A stretch of DNA of 64,000 nucleotides, taken from assembly GCA_036023115.1 (NCBI GenBank), contig JAYKKT010000055.1, positions 10,192,001-10,256,000 of the forward strand, read 5' to 3'. Made by a program: the position numbers and the translations under genes. Below are positions 1-10,965 of this stretch, piece after piece. Within the stretch, counting starts at the first letter, position 1. Each line of letters opens with the position of its first letter. The notes beneath the pieces were generated by a model, which was given only the letters and a program-made list of their open reading frames with translations, searched no databases and had not been told where the DNA came from. The stretch comes from Brasenia schreberi. Taxonomy: Eukaryota; Streptophyta; Magnoliopsida; Nymphaeales; Cabombaceae.

Positions 1-479
1 TTGGCCGGAAAACGGTTGTGCTTCACCGAAAACCGACGAGATCGATGCTGGAAAAAAAAGAAAAAGAAAAGAAAAGAAGATGGGGCCTTTTGGGCATGTC
101 CCTCGTTCCATGTTGTGTCGTGTCTGAAATGTCATAAATCGACACTGATTCATGTCGTGTGTTAAGAAACAAGTTATGTGTCGAAAACGGGTCAAGTTTG
201 AGTCGTGTCTTGAAATGGGTTTTTAGGTTAAAAACGAGACCCGTGTCAGTAGTTAAAGGTTCTATGTTAACACAATGACACAAGCTACCTATTGTGTCAC
301 TCATTCGAATCAGATATGAAATTGGGTATCGATTTAGATCTCGGATAGCTTAAACGGATCCAAATTGGGGTTTGGGATCCGATTCGGATATAGTTTGTTT
401 TGTTAGACTTATAGTTAAATAAATTTTAATGTTTCAATTATTTGTAATTGTTTAGAGATTAAAATTGGAGGATTTGGTG
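1..479. other. No gene seen; degenerate repeat-like DNA
   Basis: AT-rich sequence with no open reading frame that resembles a known protein. Phrases such as tgtcgtgt recur, which suggests old transposon sequence, but I cannot assign it. Confidence 0.3.
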
Positions 480-1567
480 GTGATAAGAGTGACCCTGTTA
501 TGCATGGGGACTGGATCTTAGCGCTCCTTCAAGTAGGGGGTTATACATTCTTTTACAGAACCATGCTAGAAGTGATTTTACTATTTTAGATATATTTAAA
601 TGTGCATGATTGATAAATGTTTTATTGATGTTTGTGAAATATTATTCACAATTATGGGTTATTTGATATGTCTTTTAAATAGAACATATTTATGACACTG
701 TTTGATAAAGAGCATGTTTTGATATGCATGTGTTGTATGAACATGGTATTTAAATGTTGTGTGGATATGAGTTTGATTTTGGATATTCGTGAATCTGGAT
801 ATGATTTGTAAATGTGATGAATTGTAATTGGTTTTAGAAATGTAATGATGTGTGAATGTACGAGCCGTACTTGTGTGGTTTGTGTGGGGTCTCTAGAGAC
901 TTCTAGGTCCCTCAGGCGATCCGGCTTGGGGCGAATACAGGGTGTGTTATCGGGCACTCTGCCGTGAGAGTCGGCGTGGTTATCGTCATGGATGGGGTTA
1001 CCGAGGTCACGTTAGGGAGGGCAGGACGACTCCCGTGGCCTTTGGGGCAGACACAGTATGAGCTGTAATTATCGAAACTAATGATGTGTGCGTGTGTGCG
1101 TATGAACTTTAGATCATGATTTCAAAGTAAATGTGCTTTGCTATGAAATGATTCTGAACTATACATGCTTTTAGTATGTTTTCTGTTTAAAGATGCTTAA
1201 CCTCCCTACTGAGCTATGTATAGGAGCTCACACTATTGTTTTACAGCTCATCCTGAAGCTAGCACTTCGAAGGCACACGGAGCAGAGTAGGAGTTTGATA
1301 GAGCAGCATTTTTATTTTAGATGGTATGATAAGTGTTGAATAATTTAGAAAGTCTTTTATTCGGGGTTATTGTTAGGTGGGCCCCGCACCATTTTCGACG
1401 TGTTGTTTAGAACTTCAATATGAATATTTATTTCAGTTAGATATTTCTTGAGTTTGAATTAAATTGGTATTGTATTTGGTTACTGCTCATCATCACGCCC
1501 GCGCGAGAAGCGGCCACGTGGCATTGGCTTGGGTCGGGTTGTGGTCGCGACTCGAGCGGGTGTGACA
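480..1567 (+). repeat. Probable LTR fragment of a Ty3-gypsy element
   Basis: The stretch ends in GGTGTGACA at 1559-1567 after a GC-rich block (about 1495-1560), a common way for plant gypsy LTRs to finish. Near 1200-1260 it has a phrase of the form 'ctactgagctatgtataggagctcac', cut here by words rather than shown as a motif, of a kind often seen in such LTRs. No matching second LTR, primer site or TG start was found, so it is either a solo LTR or a truncated one. The left boundary is a guess. Confidence 0.35.
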
Positions 1568-2829
1568 GTTTATCTCATGAGATCTGCACTCAAAGCTTCT
1601 TTGTGCAACTCCATACCTATCTAGACTGACAGATATTAGTAGGGAACCAATAATTGGGAAAAAAACTTACTGTGGGTTTCCTAATGTCTAAAACCAGATT
1701 TTTCGGTTTCGTTCATGCAATTGGTCTTTTAACGAGTGGGGATCGCTCTGCTTTGGGCAACTCCATACCTATCTAGTCTTGGGTAGTTGTTTGTTTCATC
1801 ACTGGGAGAAGCTAGAAGGATGTCGTTTTTGGATCCATCAATAAACTACTTTTGCATGCAGTGTTTCGTTGCAGATTCAGAATATATGGTGAGTTGTTGG
1901 GGCATATTCGTAAGAGATCAATCAAGGAATTCTTTGACGGAACAAGCAAACTGATCCTTTTGGCCACTCATTTAGAACTTTCAAAATAGGATTGCACAAC
2001 GTTAGAAAATCGTTGTTTTACGACAAAAATTCTGGCCAACAATTATTTCATGAAGTTGAGCTCCAAATCATCCAACCATGCTCCTTTAGTCGATTCATCC
2101 AACAAAATGGAGGGTGCTCAGTGAGATTTATAGTAGAAAGTTTGAAACGATCCCGAGTTGATCCATTTTCCTCCAATGAGTTTGTTAGGAAAACGAAAAA
2201 CCATGTCTTTCCCTTTTGATCAGCCATCCAGAGTACTTTTGTCGTCCTTGAATTGCTGCTCGATCGACGTTTGCGTGCAGCCATCACTATCCGTAGCTAA
2301 GGGATCGAACCCCTCTACTCAACCTACTATACTTAAGACCTGATGGAGCCTAGGTATGATTGACCGAACTTGATCTCGGTTGACTATGGTTCTTTATCTT
2401 TGATTGATCATTTCACTATCGTCTTTGATTGAAACCCCAATAATATATATATAATCGGAGAGCTCTCCACGAATCCCTCGTAGTGGTGCTATTTTTAGGA
2501 ACGGATTCACCTTTGAAACATCTGGGTTTTTGTGCATGTGTCTGAGAGGAATGAATCAGACATGTAGTCAGGTGGTTGTCCATTTTATCATGGGCAACAC
2601 TTTCAAGAGCAGGGGAGATTGAGTTCAATTGCAGCCGTATAAGCATGGATTATTGAGTTTGAGGTTCGCTTGACCAGTTTGTAGAGTGGTGGCAGTACTG
2701 CCTCATTCGGCCTACAATTTCTCGAGTATAGAGATGTTGTAGACCCAACTTGGAGTACTTGATACTAGACATGATACTATTATTCTCGTCATCCTAAAGT
2801 CCCTAAGTTGAAGAGTTGGAGTTGCTTGG
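1568..2829. other. No gene seen
   Basis: Only short open frames without recognisable similarity. The phrase caactccatacctatctag occurs twice, at about 1607 and 1761. Part of this may be the 5' portion of the gypsy element whose gag is readable from about 2830. Confidence 0.3.
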
Positions 2830-3171
2830 GATAACAATGTTTTGGAGAACTTTATAAGAAGTATTTCAAGGTTGCCAACATCTTGGAGGTGGACCAACTA
2901 ATTATCGTATCTCTCTATCTGTACGAAGATGCAAAGCTATGGCAGCATGTGAAGGAAGGACCCACAAGTGAGAATGAGAGCCTTGATTTATGAAAAGAGC
3001 TTTATCAACAATTCATACCAAGCTTTTAGAGTTAGGAGGTGCACTAGAATCTACTGGAATTGAGCCATACAAGCAATACGAGAGAGAACGTGTGATAGTT
3101 TAGCATTGCACTTTTGGATGATGGAGGTATGAAAGAGGAGGAGAAACTATCCTAGTTTGTTCACAATCTTT
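2830..3171 (+). pseudogene. Ty3-gypsy gag remnant, left part (split by insertion)
   Basis: A plus-strand reading from about 2886 contains VDQLIIVSLYLYEDAKLW followed by a KELYQQFIPS block. This matches the pattern of the plant Retrotrans_gag domain (...A.LYL...AKLWW...  L...F.P). One in-frame stop and several shifts show it is dead. The reading ends abruptly where the inserted element (3172-6065) begins, and the next part of the same domain resumes at about 6105. So this is the older host element of a nested pair. No RT, RNase H or integrase of this host element is readable in the window. Confidence 0.6.
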
Positions 3172-3600
3172 TGTCACGGGTAAACCGTCGCCAGACGCTG
3201 ACGGGCTCTCCCAAGACCGGCGCTTGGCCTCGGGACCAAGCAAGCCTTAGCGGATTTCACTTGAGTGTTGGAGTGACTATGATACGAGAAATTATAGCTT
3301 TTTTTGTGGGAATTAGACCCAGGCACGTGAGATGTCCCTCCCCGAGTACCAAGTGTGCTGACGCCTTGACACTCAGAGACTTACTCACTCGAACGACAAA
3401 GGCAGGGAGGCAGTTTGATCACAAGTGCACGGAAACTTGAAATTAAGGAAACTTGAAGGCAAAGAGAATTTTGATAGCAGAGACGAGAGTGCGTGCACCC
3501 ACATGCAGAATTTACTTAGTTGGGGTGTCTTCCCTCAAAATAAGAGTTTTTACAAGGGAGCCAAAAAGGCTATGTACAGTTCATAGTTTAACGAGTTACA
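3172..3600 (-). repeat. 3' LTR of the gag-protease element
   Basis: About 429 bp, paired with 5655-6065. Minus-strand ends are TGTAACTCG and CCCGTGACA. Left of it the sequence returns to the host gypsy gag. Confidence 0.75.
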
Positions 3601-3613
3601 TTCTCCCCCACCC
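3601..3613 (-). other. Polypurine tract
   Basis: On the minus strand this reads GGGTGGGGGAGAA and abuts the TGTAAC start of the 3' LTR. It is the expected position and composition for plus-strand priming. Confidence 0.7.
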
Positions 3614-3849
3614 AAAATCGTTGCCGCCCTCGGCAACGACAACGTCCTTGCCATCCCCCGTGCTAGTGGCTGCTTAGTCGTGTCTGTTCCACTTCGGGGC
3701 GTGTGGTGTGCCGCATTAAAGCATCGCGATAACTTTGCACCTTCGGTGGGGCTTGGGGTAATGTCAATGTTTAGAGAGCACCCTTCCTGCAAGTTGATGG
3801 GACAACCGCAGTGAACGCTGTCCCTTTGGAGCTGGATGGTGGGGTAGCC

Positions 3850-4364
3850 GCAGTGATCGTTGTCCCTTTAGTGTCAGTTGATGGGGCAGCCGCTGTGTTC
3901 GCTGTCCCCTTTTTGCCTTTAGGGGTTGTGAGGGGTAGGAGGATTCTGAGTCTAGAGAGTTGTAGCTCATTTGACTCGCCTGACGTTGAAGATGAGGTGT
4001 TGTACCGGTCGCTGTCTCCGTCGAAGTAGAGACGTTGCTCCTTGAGGTTGGGGCGCGCATCTTCTACTTGAAGGAATATTGAACCCAAGACCATGGGGTG
4101 TTCAACGTCTGCCACATAGAAGTCCACTCTGGTGCGCCGATCTCCAATCACGAGGATGACTTTATTTGCCTCCCCCTTGACGTCATTTACTTTGCCCAAC
4201 GCGTGCTTGATGTAGGTGTTGATCCCAATAATGTGAAGTCCTAGCCGTTTTGCTTCTGTTGGAGACAAGAAGTTGTGTAAAGCTCTCGAATCGATTATGG
4301 CTCGGGCCTCTGTCCCCTTAAGTCGCGCCCTGACGTAGAACAATCCATCATGTTTCCTCAACAT
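3850..4364 (-). pseudogene. Retroviral-like aspartic protease remnant
   Basis: An open frame with the layout of the plant gypsy protease: ARLKGTEARAIIDSRALHNF, where the catalytic D-S/T-G triad has become D-S-R, and then a downstream VLGSIFLQVEDA block corresponding to the conserved VLG..FL...DA segment. It follows the gag zinc knuckle directly. The frame runs on to 3771 through a repeated Pro/Ser/Thr-rich tail (three near-copies of a KGT..TAA.P segment). The loss of the glycine in the active site makes a working enzyme unlikely. Confidence 0.65.
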
Positions 4365-5518
4365 TGGTACCTAGTTGCGCTGGCACTTACCTTTGAAAAC
4401 TTGGAGTGCACGTGATCCTCACCCTTGTTTTTCACTTTCGACGGCTCCGCCATAGCCATTGCATTCACCCGCTGTGAGAATGATGTTGTGGGGCAATCCC
4501 GCGTATAGTGGTTTCCCTGGTAATTGTAACATTGGAGGGCGGCCTTGCCTTTGTTATGTTGTGGCCAACCTCCTGCTTGTTCATTTTGGGGAGGCCTGTG
4601 TTCGTCCCCTCCATTCTGCGCGCCTTTCCTTAGCACATTGTAGTATGACGCCGTGCCGCCATTGTAGTATGCAAGCTTCTTCTTTGGACTCTAGGGTCGG
4701 TAGAGCCATTCATCTTTCTGCGGCTCGTCATCCGTCAGGCGCTCTGTCGCGCTAAGTCCTTCACCCGTATCTGTCATAGTTCACGCTCTGCCTCACGTGT
4801 CAGCCCATTCATGAAGAAGAAGAACCGGTCTGCTTCTGCCATGGTCACGATGTTCAGCATAAGGGAGGTGAACTTGTTTATATAGTGACGGATGGACTTC
4901 TCGTGTTTCAACCGCATGAGGTCTTTCCGGGCCAAGTAATCCAGATCCTCGAGAATGAACTGCCTCCATATCTCCCATTTGAAGTCTTCAAATGTGTCGA
5001 TGGTGTAGAGTCTTCACCAAAGAAGGGCATCTCTCTTCAGGAACGATGTTGCCGCACCGATCCTTCTATCCTCTCGTCGAATGTCCCGCGCCTTGATGTA
5101 CTCTTCCACTTGTCAAAGGAGGTTGTCGAGGTCCTTGGCACTCCGTTCTCCTGAGTATGGATTAGGCTTAGGGGTAATGTCATCATGGAAGGGGGTTGCT
5201 AAGGTTCCGCTTGCAACAACACGATCGAGTGTCTCACAATGTGCCTCGAGGGCTTCCAGCTTTTGTTCAACGGTTGTATTGTTCCCGTCACGGCTAACAC
5301 AGTGGACAAACAATTCTTCCACTCGATCTTTCAGATTGGTGAGTGTTTCACCCCAGTTTTTCTTGAAGATGCTGATGGCGCCACGTATAAACTCGAACTC
5401 CTGTGTCACGAAGGTTCGGATGTTGTATATGTCGTCCCTCAAGGATTTGAGGCTGACTTCAACATTGACTACATCATTCTCCAGTCTACGTAGCCGATTG
5501 TCAATAAAGGCCTTTTAG
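4358..5518 (-). pseudogene. gag of the non-autonomous gypsy-type element
   Basis: Retrotransposon capsid polyprotein remnant. The N-terminal part (5113-5500) is charged and looks coiled-coil forming (for example NLKDRVEELF and EQKLEALEAH). The middle, in a shifted frame at about 4790-5000, has the gag core pattern (WRQF...LDYLARKDLM...YINKFTSLML...). The C-terminal part (4358-4636) carries one zinc knuckle, CYNYQGNHYTRDCP. That knuckle should be C-x2-C-x4-H-x4-C, but the second cysteine is tyrosine. Frameshifts separate the three pieces, so no complete protein can be made. Confidence 0.7.
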
Positions 5519-5638
5519 GTCGAGTGGTCCCTCCTGCGACCCTTTCCTTTTTTGGGTCTTTTGATGGGACAGAGCTTCTTCCAAACTTTAGATCCATCGT
5601 AGAAAAGCTTGATTGCATGGAGCAATAAGATCATTATA

Positions 5639-5650
5639 GCTCTGATACCA
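5639..5650 (-). other. Primer binding site, tRNA-iMet type
   Basis: On the minus strand this reads TGGTATCAGAGC, the standard complement to the 3' end of initiator methionine tRNA used by many plant LTR elements. It lies four bases inside the 5' LTR end, which fixes the orientation of the element as minus. Confidence 0.85.
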
Positions 5651-5654
5651 CTTT

Positions 5655-6065
5655 TGTCACGGGTAAACCGTCGTTAAACACTGACGGGCTCTCCCGGAAA
5701 CCGGCGCTTGGCCTCGAGATCAAGCAAGCTTTAGCGGATTTCACTTGAGTGTTGGGGTTTGGTCACCGATTTCTCTAAAATAGTGTGTGAGATGTCCCTC
5801 CCCTGAGTAACAAGTGTATCGATGCCTTGGCACTCAGAGACTCACTCACTCGAATGGTAAAGGCAAGGAGGCGGTTTGATCACAAGTGCACGAAAATTTG
5901 AAAGCAAGAAAACTTGAAGGTAAAGAGAATTTTGATAGCAGAGACGAGAGTGCATGCACCCACACGCAGAATTTACTTAGTCGGGGTGTCTTCCCTCAAA
6001 ATGAGAGTTTTTACAAGGAAGCCAAAAAGACTATCTACAGTTCGCAGTTTAACGGGTTATATACA
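5655..6065 (-). repeat. 5' LTR of the gag-protease element
   Basis: About 411 bp, and a close match to 3172-3600 over most of its length (shared blocks include the first 20 bases, the gatgtccctcccc region and the last 60 bases). On the minus strand it begins TGTATATAACCCG and ends CCCGTGACA, giving the TG...CA ends expected of an LTR. The centre differs from the left LTR by a small indel, so the insertion is not recent. Confidence 0.75.
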
Positions 6066-6084
6066 ATGATAAATGCAAGTGGAG

Positions 6085-6590
6085 AGGCATTGATATCAAC
6101 CACAAGATTTTTATGCAACTATAGCTTTTGTAGAAAGGTTGGTGGACTTATGAGGCTCTCAAGGAGAAAATAAGGATACCTCGGGTCTTTGACGAGGTTA
6201 ATAAAGATCCGATAGTGACACTCAAGCCGATGATAGGGTTGGTGATAGATGGATACTCCGATCGAATTCATTATATGGAGGCGTATGACAAATTTCAACT
6301 CTTGTACTATGAAAAGAGACTCGTGCAACCCATCCCCACCCCTTGAGAGAGTATCCATAGCATGAGAAGCTAAAGCCCTATGCTTCAACATCAATCAAGA
6401 TAGAGTGTTTAGAACAAGGCCAAACCAAGCATTCTAGAGGATTTTGTGAGAGGAATCTCCTTTCAACTATTGAACATAATGTGAGCAGAGTTGCGCCATG
6501 TTTAAGGCTAGTCCATGTGGAGGTGCGCATTGGACATATGGTGCATGCTTTGGTAGATAACGGTAAGAGTGTGCATCAGTCAGTTTGATT
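6085..6590 (+). pseudogene. Ty3-gypsy gag end and protease remnant, right part
   Basis: At about 6108 a plus-strand reading gives ATIAFVERLVDL, the usual gag segment just after the capsid core, continuing the domain interrupted at 3171. Around 6490-6575 another reading gives HALVDNGKSVH, similar to the start of a retroviral-type protease (...ALVDTGATH...). Stops and frameshifts are frequent. It fades out by about 6600. Confidence 0.45.
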
Positions 6591-6957
6591 TACAAACCAA
6601 ACCTGATTACTCGAAAACCTAATGGGATGGATTTTAGTGAACCAAATTATATAGCTGAGTTAGTTGGTTTGGTTCGATTATATGTTATTACATGTCACTA
6701 TATTTGCTTACTCTACGTAGAGTTTATAACAGTCAAGCAATATGATCTAACTAGATGACATTTTAAACTTAAGACATGGAGTATCGAGTGCCTTCTTGAA
6801 TATTTTATCTTCGATGATCTTAAATGACAATTCATCAATAATGATCATTTCTGCAATGACCCTCATAATCACCTTTTGATCAAATTTTTAAGTACATAAA
6901 TTGCCTAAGTTTTTGCTTTCTCCTAATAATTCCAAAGACAATTATTATTATTTAACA
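6591..6957. other. No gene seen
   Basis: AT-rich intergenic sequence with a gtttggttcgatta phrase of the kind found in degenerate MITEs. I cannot assign it. Confidence 0.3.
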
Positions 6958-9795
6958 TATATATACAACAACAACTAAGCATTTTTTCATACTAGATGGG
7001 GTCGACTACATGGATTCTTTGTTTTCACATCTCTATCGTATGTCATGCTAGCAGTTAACTTAATATAAACTAGATCATTCTTTATTGTTTCTTTCCAACA
7101 CTTTTGTGGTCATCCTCTTTCTTTAACATTTTCACAATCTAGTTTTTCATATCTTCTTACAATAGAGTCATTTTGTCATTTTTCTACATGTCCAAACCAT
7201 TTTAAATGATTTTCTCTCATTTTATCCTCTATTGGTACTACTCCCAATTTATTTGCAATAACCTCATTATGTATATGATTTTTCCTTGTGTGACCACTCA
7301 TCCATCTCAATATCTTAATTTCTACTGTGGATATCTTTTGTACATATTAATGATTAAATTTCCAACACCGAGAACCATAAAACATAGCAGGTCTAATTGT
7401 TGCTCTATAATATTTATCTTTCAATTTTAATGGTATCTTCTTATCACATAGAATACCTGATGTCCCTCTCCATTTTAACCAACCGGCATTAATTCTATGC
7501 ATAATATCTCCATTAATTTTTTCGTCACTTTAAAAAATTGACCTTATATATTTAAAACTTGAATTATGAGGGATGGAATATATGCCAATCTTAATCTCTA
7601 TATCTTTGAAGTACCCAAATGATCAAACTTACATTCTATATATTTTATATTTGTTCTATTAAGTCAGAAGCCTTTACCTTTTAATGCTTTTCTATATAGT
7701 TTTATTTTCCTATTAACTTTTTCCTTAAACTCATCTACTAACACAATGTTATCTGCAAATAACATACACCAAGGTACTTCATTTTGAATATGTTTTGTTA
7801 ACTCATCAATGATCAATATAATAAATATAGACTTAAAGTTGATCCTTGGTGTAACCCATATTAACTTCAACGGAGTATGTCTTTCTTTCATGAGTCCTCC
7901 TCACACATACTTTTACAACATTGTACATGTCTTATATAAGATTTATGTATGTCAATGCGATACTTCTCTTTTTCAAGGTTATCCAAAGAACATCTCATAA
8001 CACCCTATCATAAGCTTTTTTTAGATCAATAAATATCATGTGTAAGTTTTTCTTTTTTGCTCTAAAATATTCTATAAGACATCTCAATAGATAAATTGCT
8101 TGAATAATTGATATGTCGGGTATGAAACCAAATTGGTTCTCTTTTATACTCAATACTTGTCTTAACCTATGTTCGATAATTCTTTCACTTAATTTCATAG
8201 TATTATTCATTAACTTGATACCTCGATAACACGATTCTGATTCTCTCCCTTTTTCTTATATATGAGTAAGTGTACTCGCTTTCCATTCCTCGGGCATCTT
8301 TTGGGCTCTCCATATTTAATTAAATAGTCTTGTTACCCCTATCTTTCTTAGGATTTTTCATACTTTTATAGGAATATTGTTTGGTCCTACAGATTTACCA
8401 ACCTTTATATATTTAAGAATCTCTTTAACTTTATTTTTTTGAATCTGACGATAAAAATTATGGTTTATATACTTTTTTGAATTGACTAACTCTCGTAGGC
8501 TAATATTAATATCTTATTTTTATTAAAAATCTTATAGAATTTTTTTAATCTATTTTTGATATCATAATTTGCCATTGGAATCGTATCATCCTCATCTTTG
8601 ATGCATCTAATAAAAGTAGAATCCTTAGTTTTTTTTATCTCTAGCCTTAGTTATCCTAAAAATATCCCTTTTACCTTCTTTTAAGTTGAGTTTCTTTATA
8701 TAAATTCTTCTAAATTTTAGTTTTTGCTTTACTAACAATTTTTTTAATTTTTTCTTTGCATTCTTATAAGCCTCACAAGTTTCACTAGTATTCTTAGCAT
8801 AATTTAATTTGTAACATGCCTTCTTTGCCTTGATTTTATCTTACACTACTTCACTCTACTCAAGGTTCTTTTTGTGTCAGTACACCTCCCTTAGATTCAT
8901 CTACCACATATTTTGTCACTTCCCTAATATTTATAGTCATATTGTTGTACATATAAGAGGGTGTACCTATATAATTTAAATCATCTCCTTGATAAACTTT
9001 CTGTTTAAAAATATCTTCTTGCTCACATTTGAGGTTCTACTATATAGTTTGAATAAACTATTCTTTTTTATCTGTTTTTCTATATGTAAATTCATTACTA
9101 AAAGTCGATGTTGAGTAGTTAAACTTTTTCCTAGAATTGCCTTGTAATCTTTACAATACGATCTATCTTTTTTCCTACAAACAAAATAATCAATTTGTGT
9201 TTGTAACAAGCCACTCTTATAAGTAATTAAATGTTCATCTTTTTTTTGAAAATTGTATTGACTATAAAAAGATCAAAAGCCATAACAAAATTTAAAATCT
9301 CCCTATACTCCTAATTTTTATCTCCAAAATCATAGTTTTCATGAATACCTTGATATCCTAATTCTTCTTTACCGGCATGTTTATTTAAGTCTCCTCCCAA
9401 ACAAATCATCTCCCTTTGAGGAATTCTTTGATTTAGCTTATCTAACTCCTCCCCAAATATACAATCTTTTAATCCTATTTAAGATGCATAAGTAGAAACT
9501 ATATTCAAAACCTATACTTGTAACACTAATTTCATCATCATAATTCAATCACCATATCATTGTATGTTTACTACACTATACTTTAAATCTTTATTTATAA
9601 TAATACTAACTCCATTTCTAACATAATGTAAAACCTATATTCTCAATCTCCTTTATTTTTTCTTCAACCCACTTTATCTCTTATAAACATAAAATGTGAA
9701 TCTTTTTCCGAATCATAGTATCTATCACATCCATTAACTTGCCTGTCAATGTTCTGATATTATTTAGAATATATATTTTCTAAAAATTTCTCACA
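6958..9795 (-). mobile_element. RTE-clade LINE, nearly full-length but decayed
   Basis: Non-LTR retrotransposon on the minus strand. From 5' to 3' (high to low coordinates): an endonuclease start at about 9690-9785 with a NNIRTLTGKLMDVIDTM-like reading and an IKWVEEK block; an endonuclease end (8976-9209) with TQIDYFVCRKKDRSYCKDYK and TTQHRLLVM; reverse transcriptase (7995-8210) with ENQFGF and LHMIFIDLKKAYDRV; and a later RT part (7664-7891) with DELTKHIQNEVPWCMLFADN. These are signature segments of plant RTE elements. The catalytic FADD motif reads FADN. Many stops and shifts are present. The 3' end at about 6965 reads TTAGTTGTTGTTGTA on the minus strand, the GTT-type tail of this clade. 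It would have encoded a single endonuclease-RT protein. Confidence 0.8.
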
Positions 9796-10558
9796 AGTAT
9801 CAATATGATTTTTTATTATAGTAGTGTCATTTTTCTTGAGATCACCACAAAAATCTCTACTACAGTATTAGCCTTTACTTTGATATCAATCGATTCAACT
9901 ATAAACTTTGTGAAATACTTCGATACTTTAGATCTTAATTTTGGATCATCACTTGATCATATTGTATTCAAATTTACTTGCTATTGGGTTACTTCTCCTA
10001 GCTTTTGAGATGACCTCATAATTGAGACATCTCACTAATAAAAAGAAACATAAATACGTATTGCATGAAATATACACTAATATAATATGTACTAAACTTG
10101 AAAAAGGACTATAGATATGCATGAACCATAAAATAGCTATTAAATAAGGTGAACTCCAATTATCAAAGACCCATGTTAACACCAAGCTCTGTTGATCCTC
10201 AACCATAAATTATGGCTATTGATCTATTGAAAGTTTACTCGGGTTCATGTATGTTAAGACTCTTTCAGGCACTTGATCTGCATGCTATAGTTTCATGCAA
10301 CATTGAGATCTTGTTTATATTCTGTGTTTAACTAAAATCGTTAAATGACCATGCAATCACGTTATGAACATATACCATGCGCTTTCATTCCAAAGTATTA
10401 AAATTGTATAATGAACAAAATCATATTTATAAGTCCAAAGATATAAAATATAAATTTCATTATGAAATTTCTTTGAATAAAAAATTCTAAAGCATTTAGA
10501 TTCACTGATTTTCAGTCTTAAGAAACTTGATATAGAGGTCATAACAATGACATATCAA
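9796..10558. other. No gene seen
   Basis: AT-rich sequence with short open frames and no recognisable similarity on either strand. Confidence 0.35.
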
Positions 10559-10965
10559 CTAATAGTGATTGAGGAACATAAGACATGATAATTCATTCAC
10601 AGATTAAACAAATTACAAAAATAACAAATCACAACTCTCCATAACAAATAACTTAAACCTCAAGAAGTACCCAAGAAAAAAATACTAATTAGAATGGATG
10701 TCACACATAGATCAAAGAAAAAAAACAAACTGAAAGATATAACTCACAATAATGAGAAATATTATCTAATAATGATTGAGGCACAGAAGACACATAAGAT
10801 ATATAACTCATTCACAGATTAAATAAATGATAACAATAACCAATCACTGCATTCCATAACAAAAAAATGTGAAATCTTAAGAAATACCCAAGCGAAAAAA
10901 TATTAAATAGAATGGATGCCACGACTAGAACAAAGTAAAATAAATAAAGTGTAAGAGGTAGCATA
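10559..10965. repeat. Two-unit tandem duplication of about 205 bp
   Basis: Unit 1 (from about 10559) and unit 2 (from about 10766) share the same order of phrases: taatgattgaggcac, cattcacagattaaa, aacaaatcac, ccataacaaa, aagaaatacccaag and tagaatggatgtcac. Small indels and substitutions separate them, so the duplication is old. No coding content. Confidence 0.7.

Larger units (their letters stand above)
3172..6065 (-). mobile_element. Gag-protease-only LTR retrotransposon (TR-GAG-like), complete
   Basis: A complete non-autonomous LTR element of about 2.9 kb on the minus strand. Two direct repeats (3172-3600 and 5655-6065) start with TGTCACGGGTAAACCGTCG on the plus strand. Reading on the minus strand, the right LTR is followed by a primer site of the tRNA-iMet type, then a gag, a zinc knuckle and an aspartic protease, and then a purine-rich tract directly next to the left LTR. 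There is no reverse transcriptase, RNase H or integrase between the LTRs; the distance from protease to polypurine tract is too short. This matches the described class of terminal-repeat elements carrying only GAG, which depend on enzymes from other elements. It sits inside an older plus-strand gypsy gag. No clear 5 bp target duplication was found. Confidence 0.75.

Noticed and set aside
5081..5518. 145-codon plus-strand frame
   Set aside because: Antisense to the gag of the minus-strand retroelement and without its own similarity.
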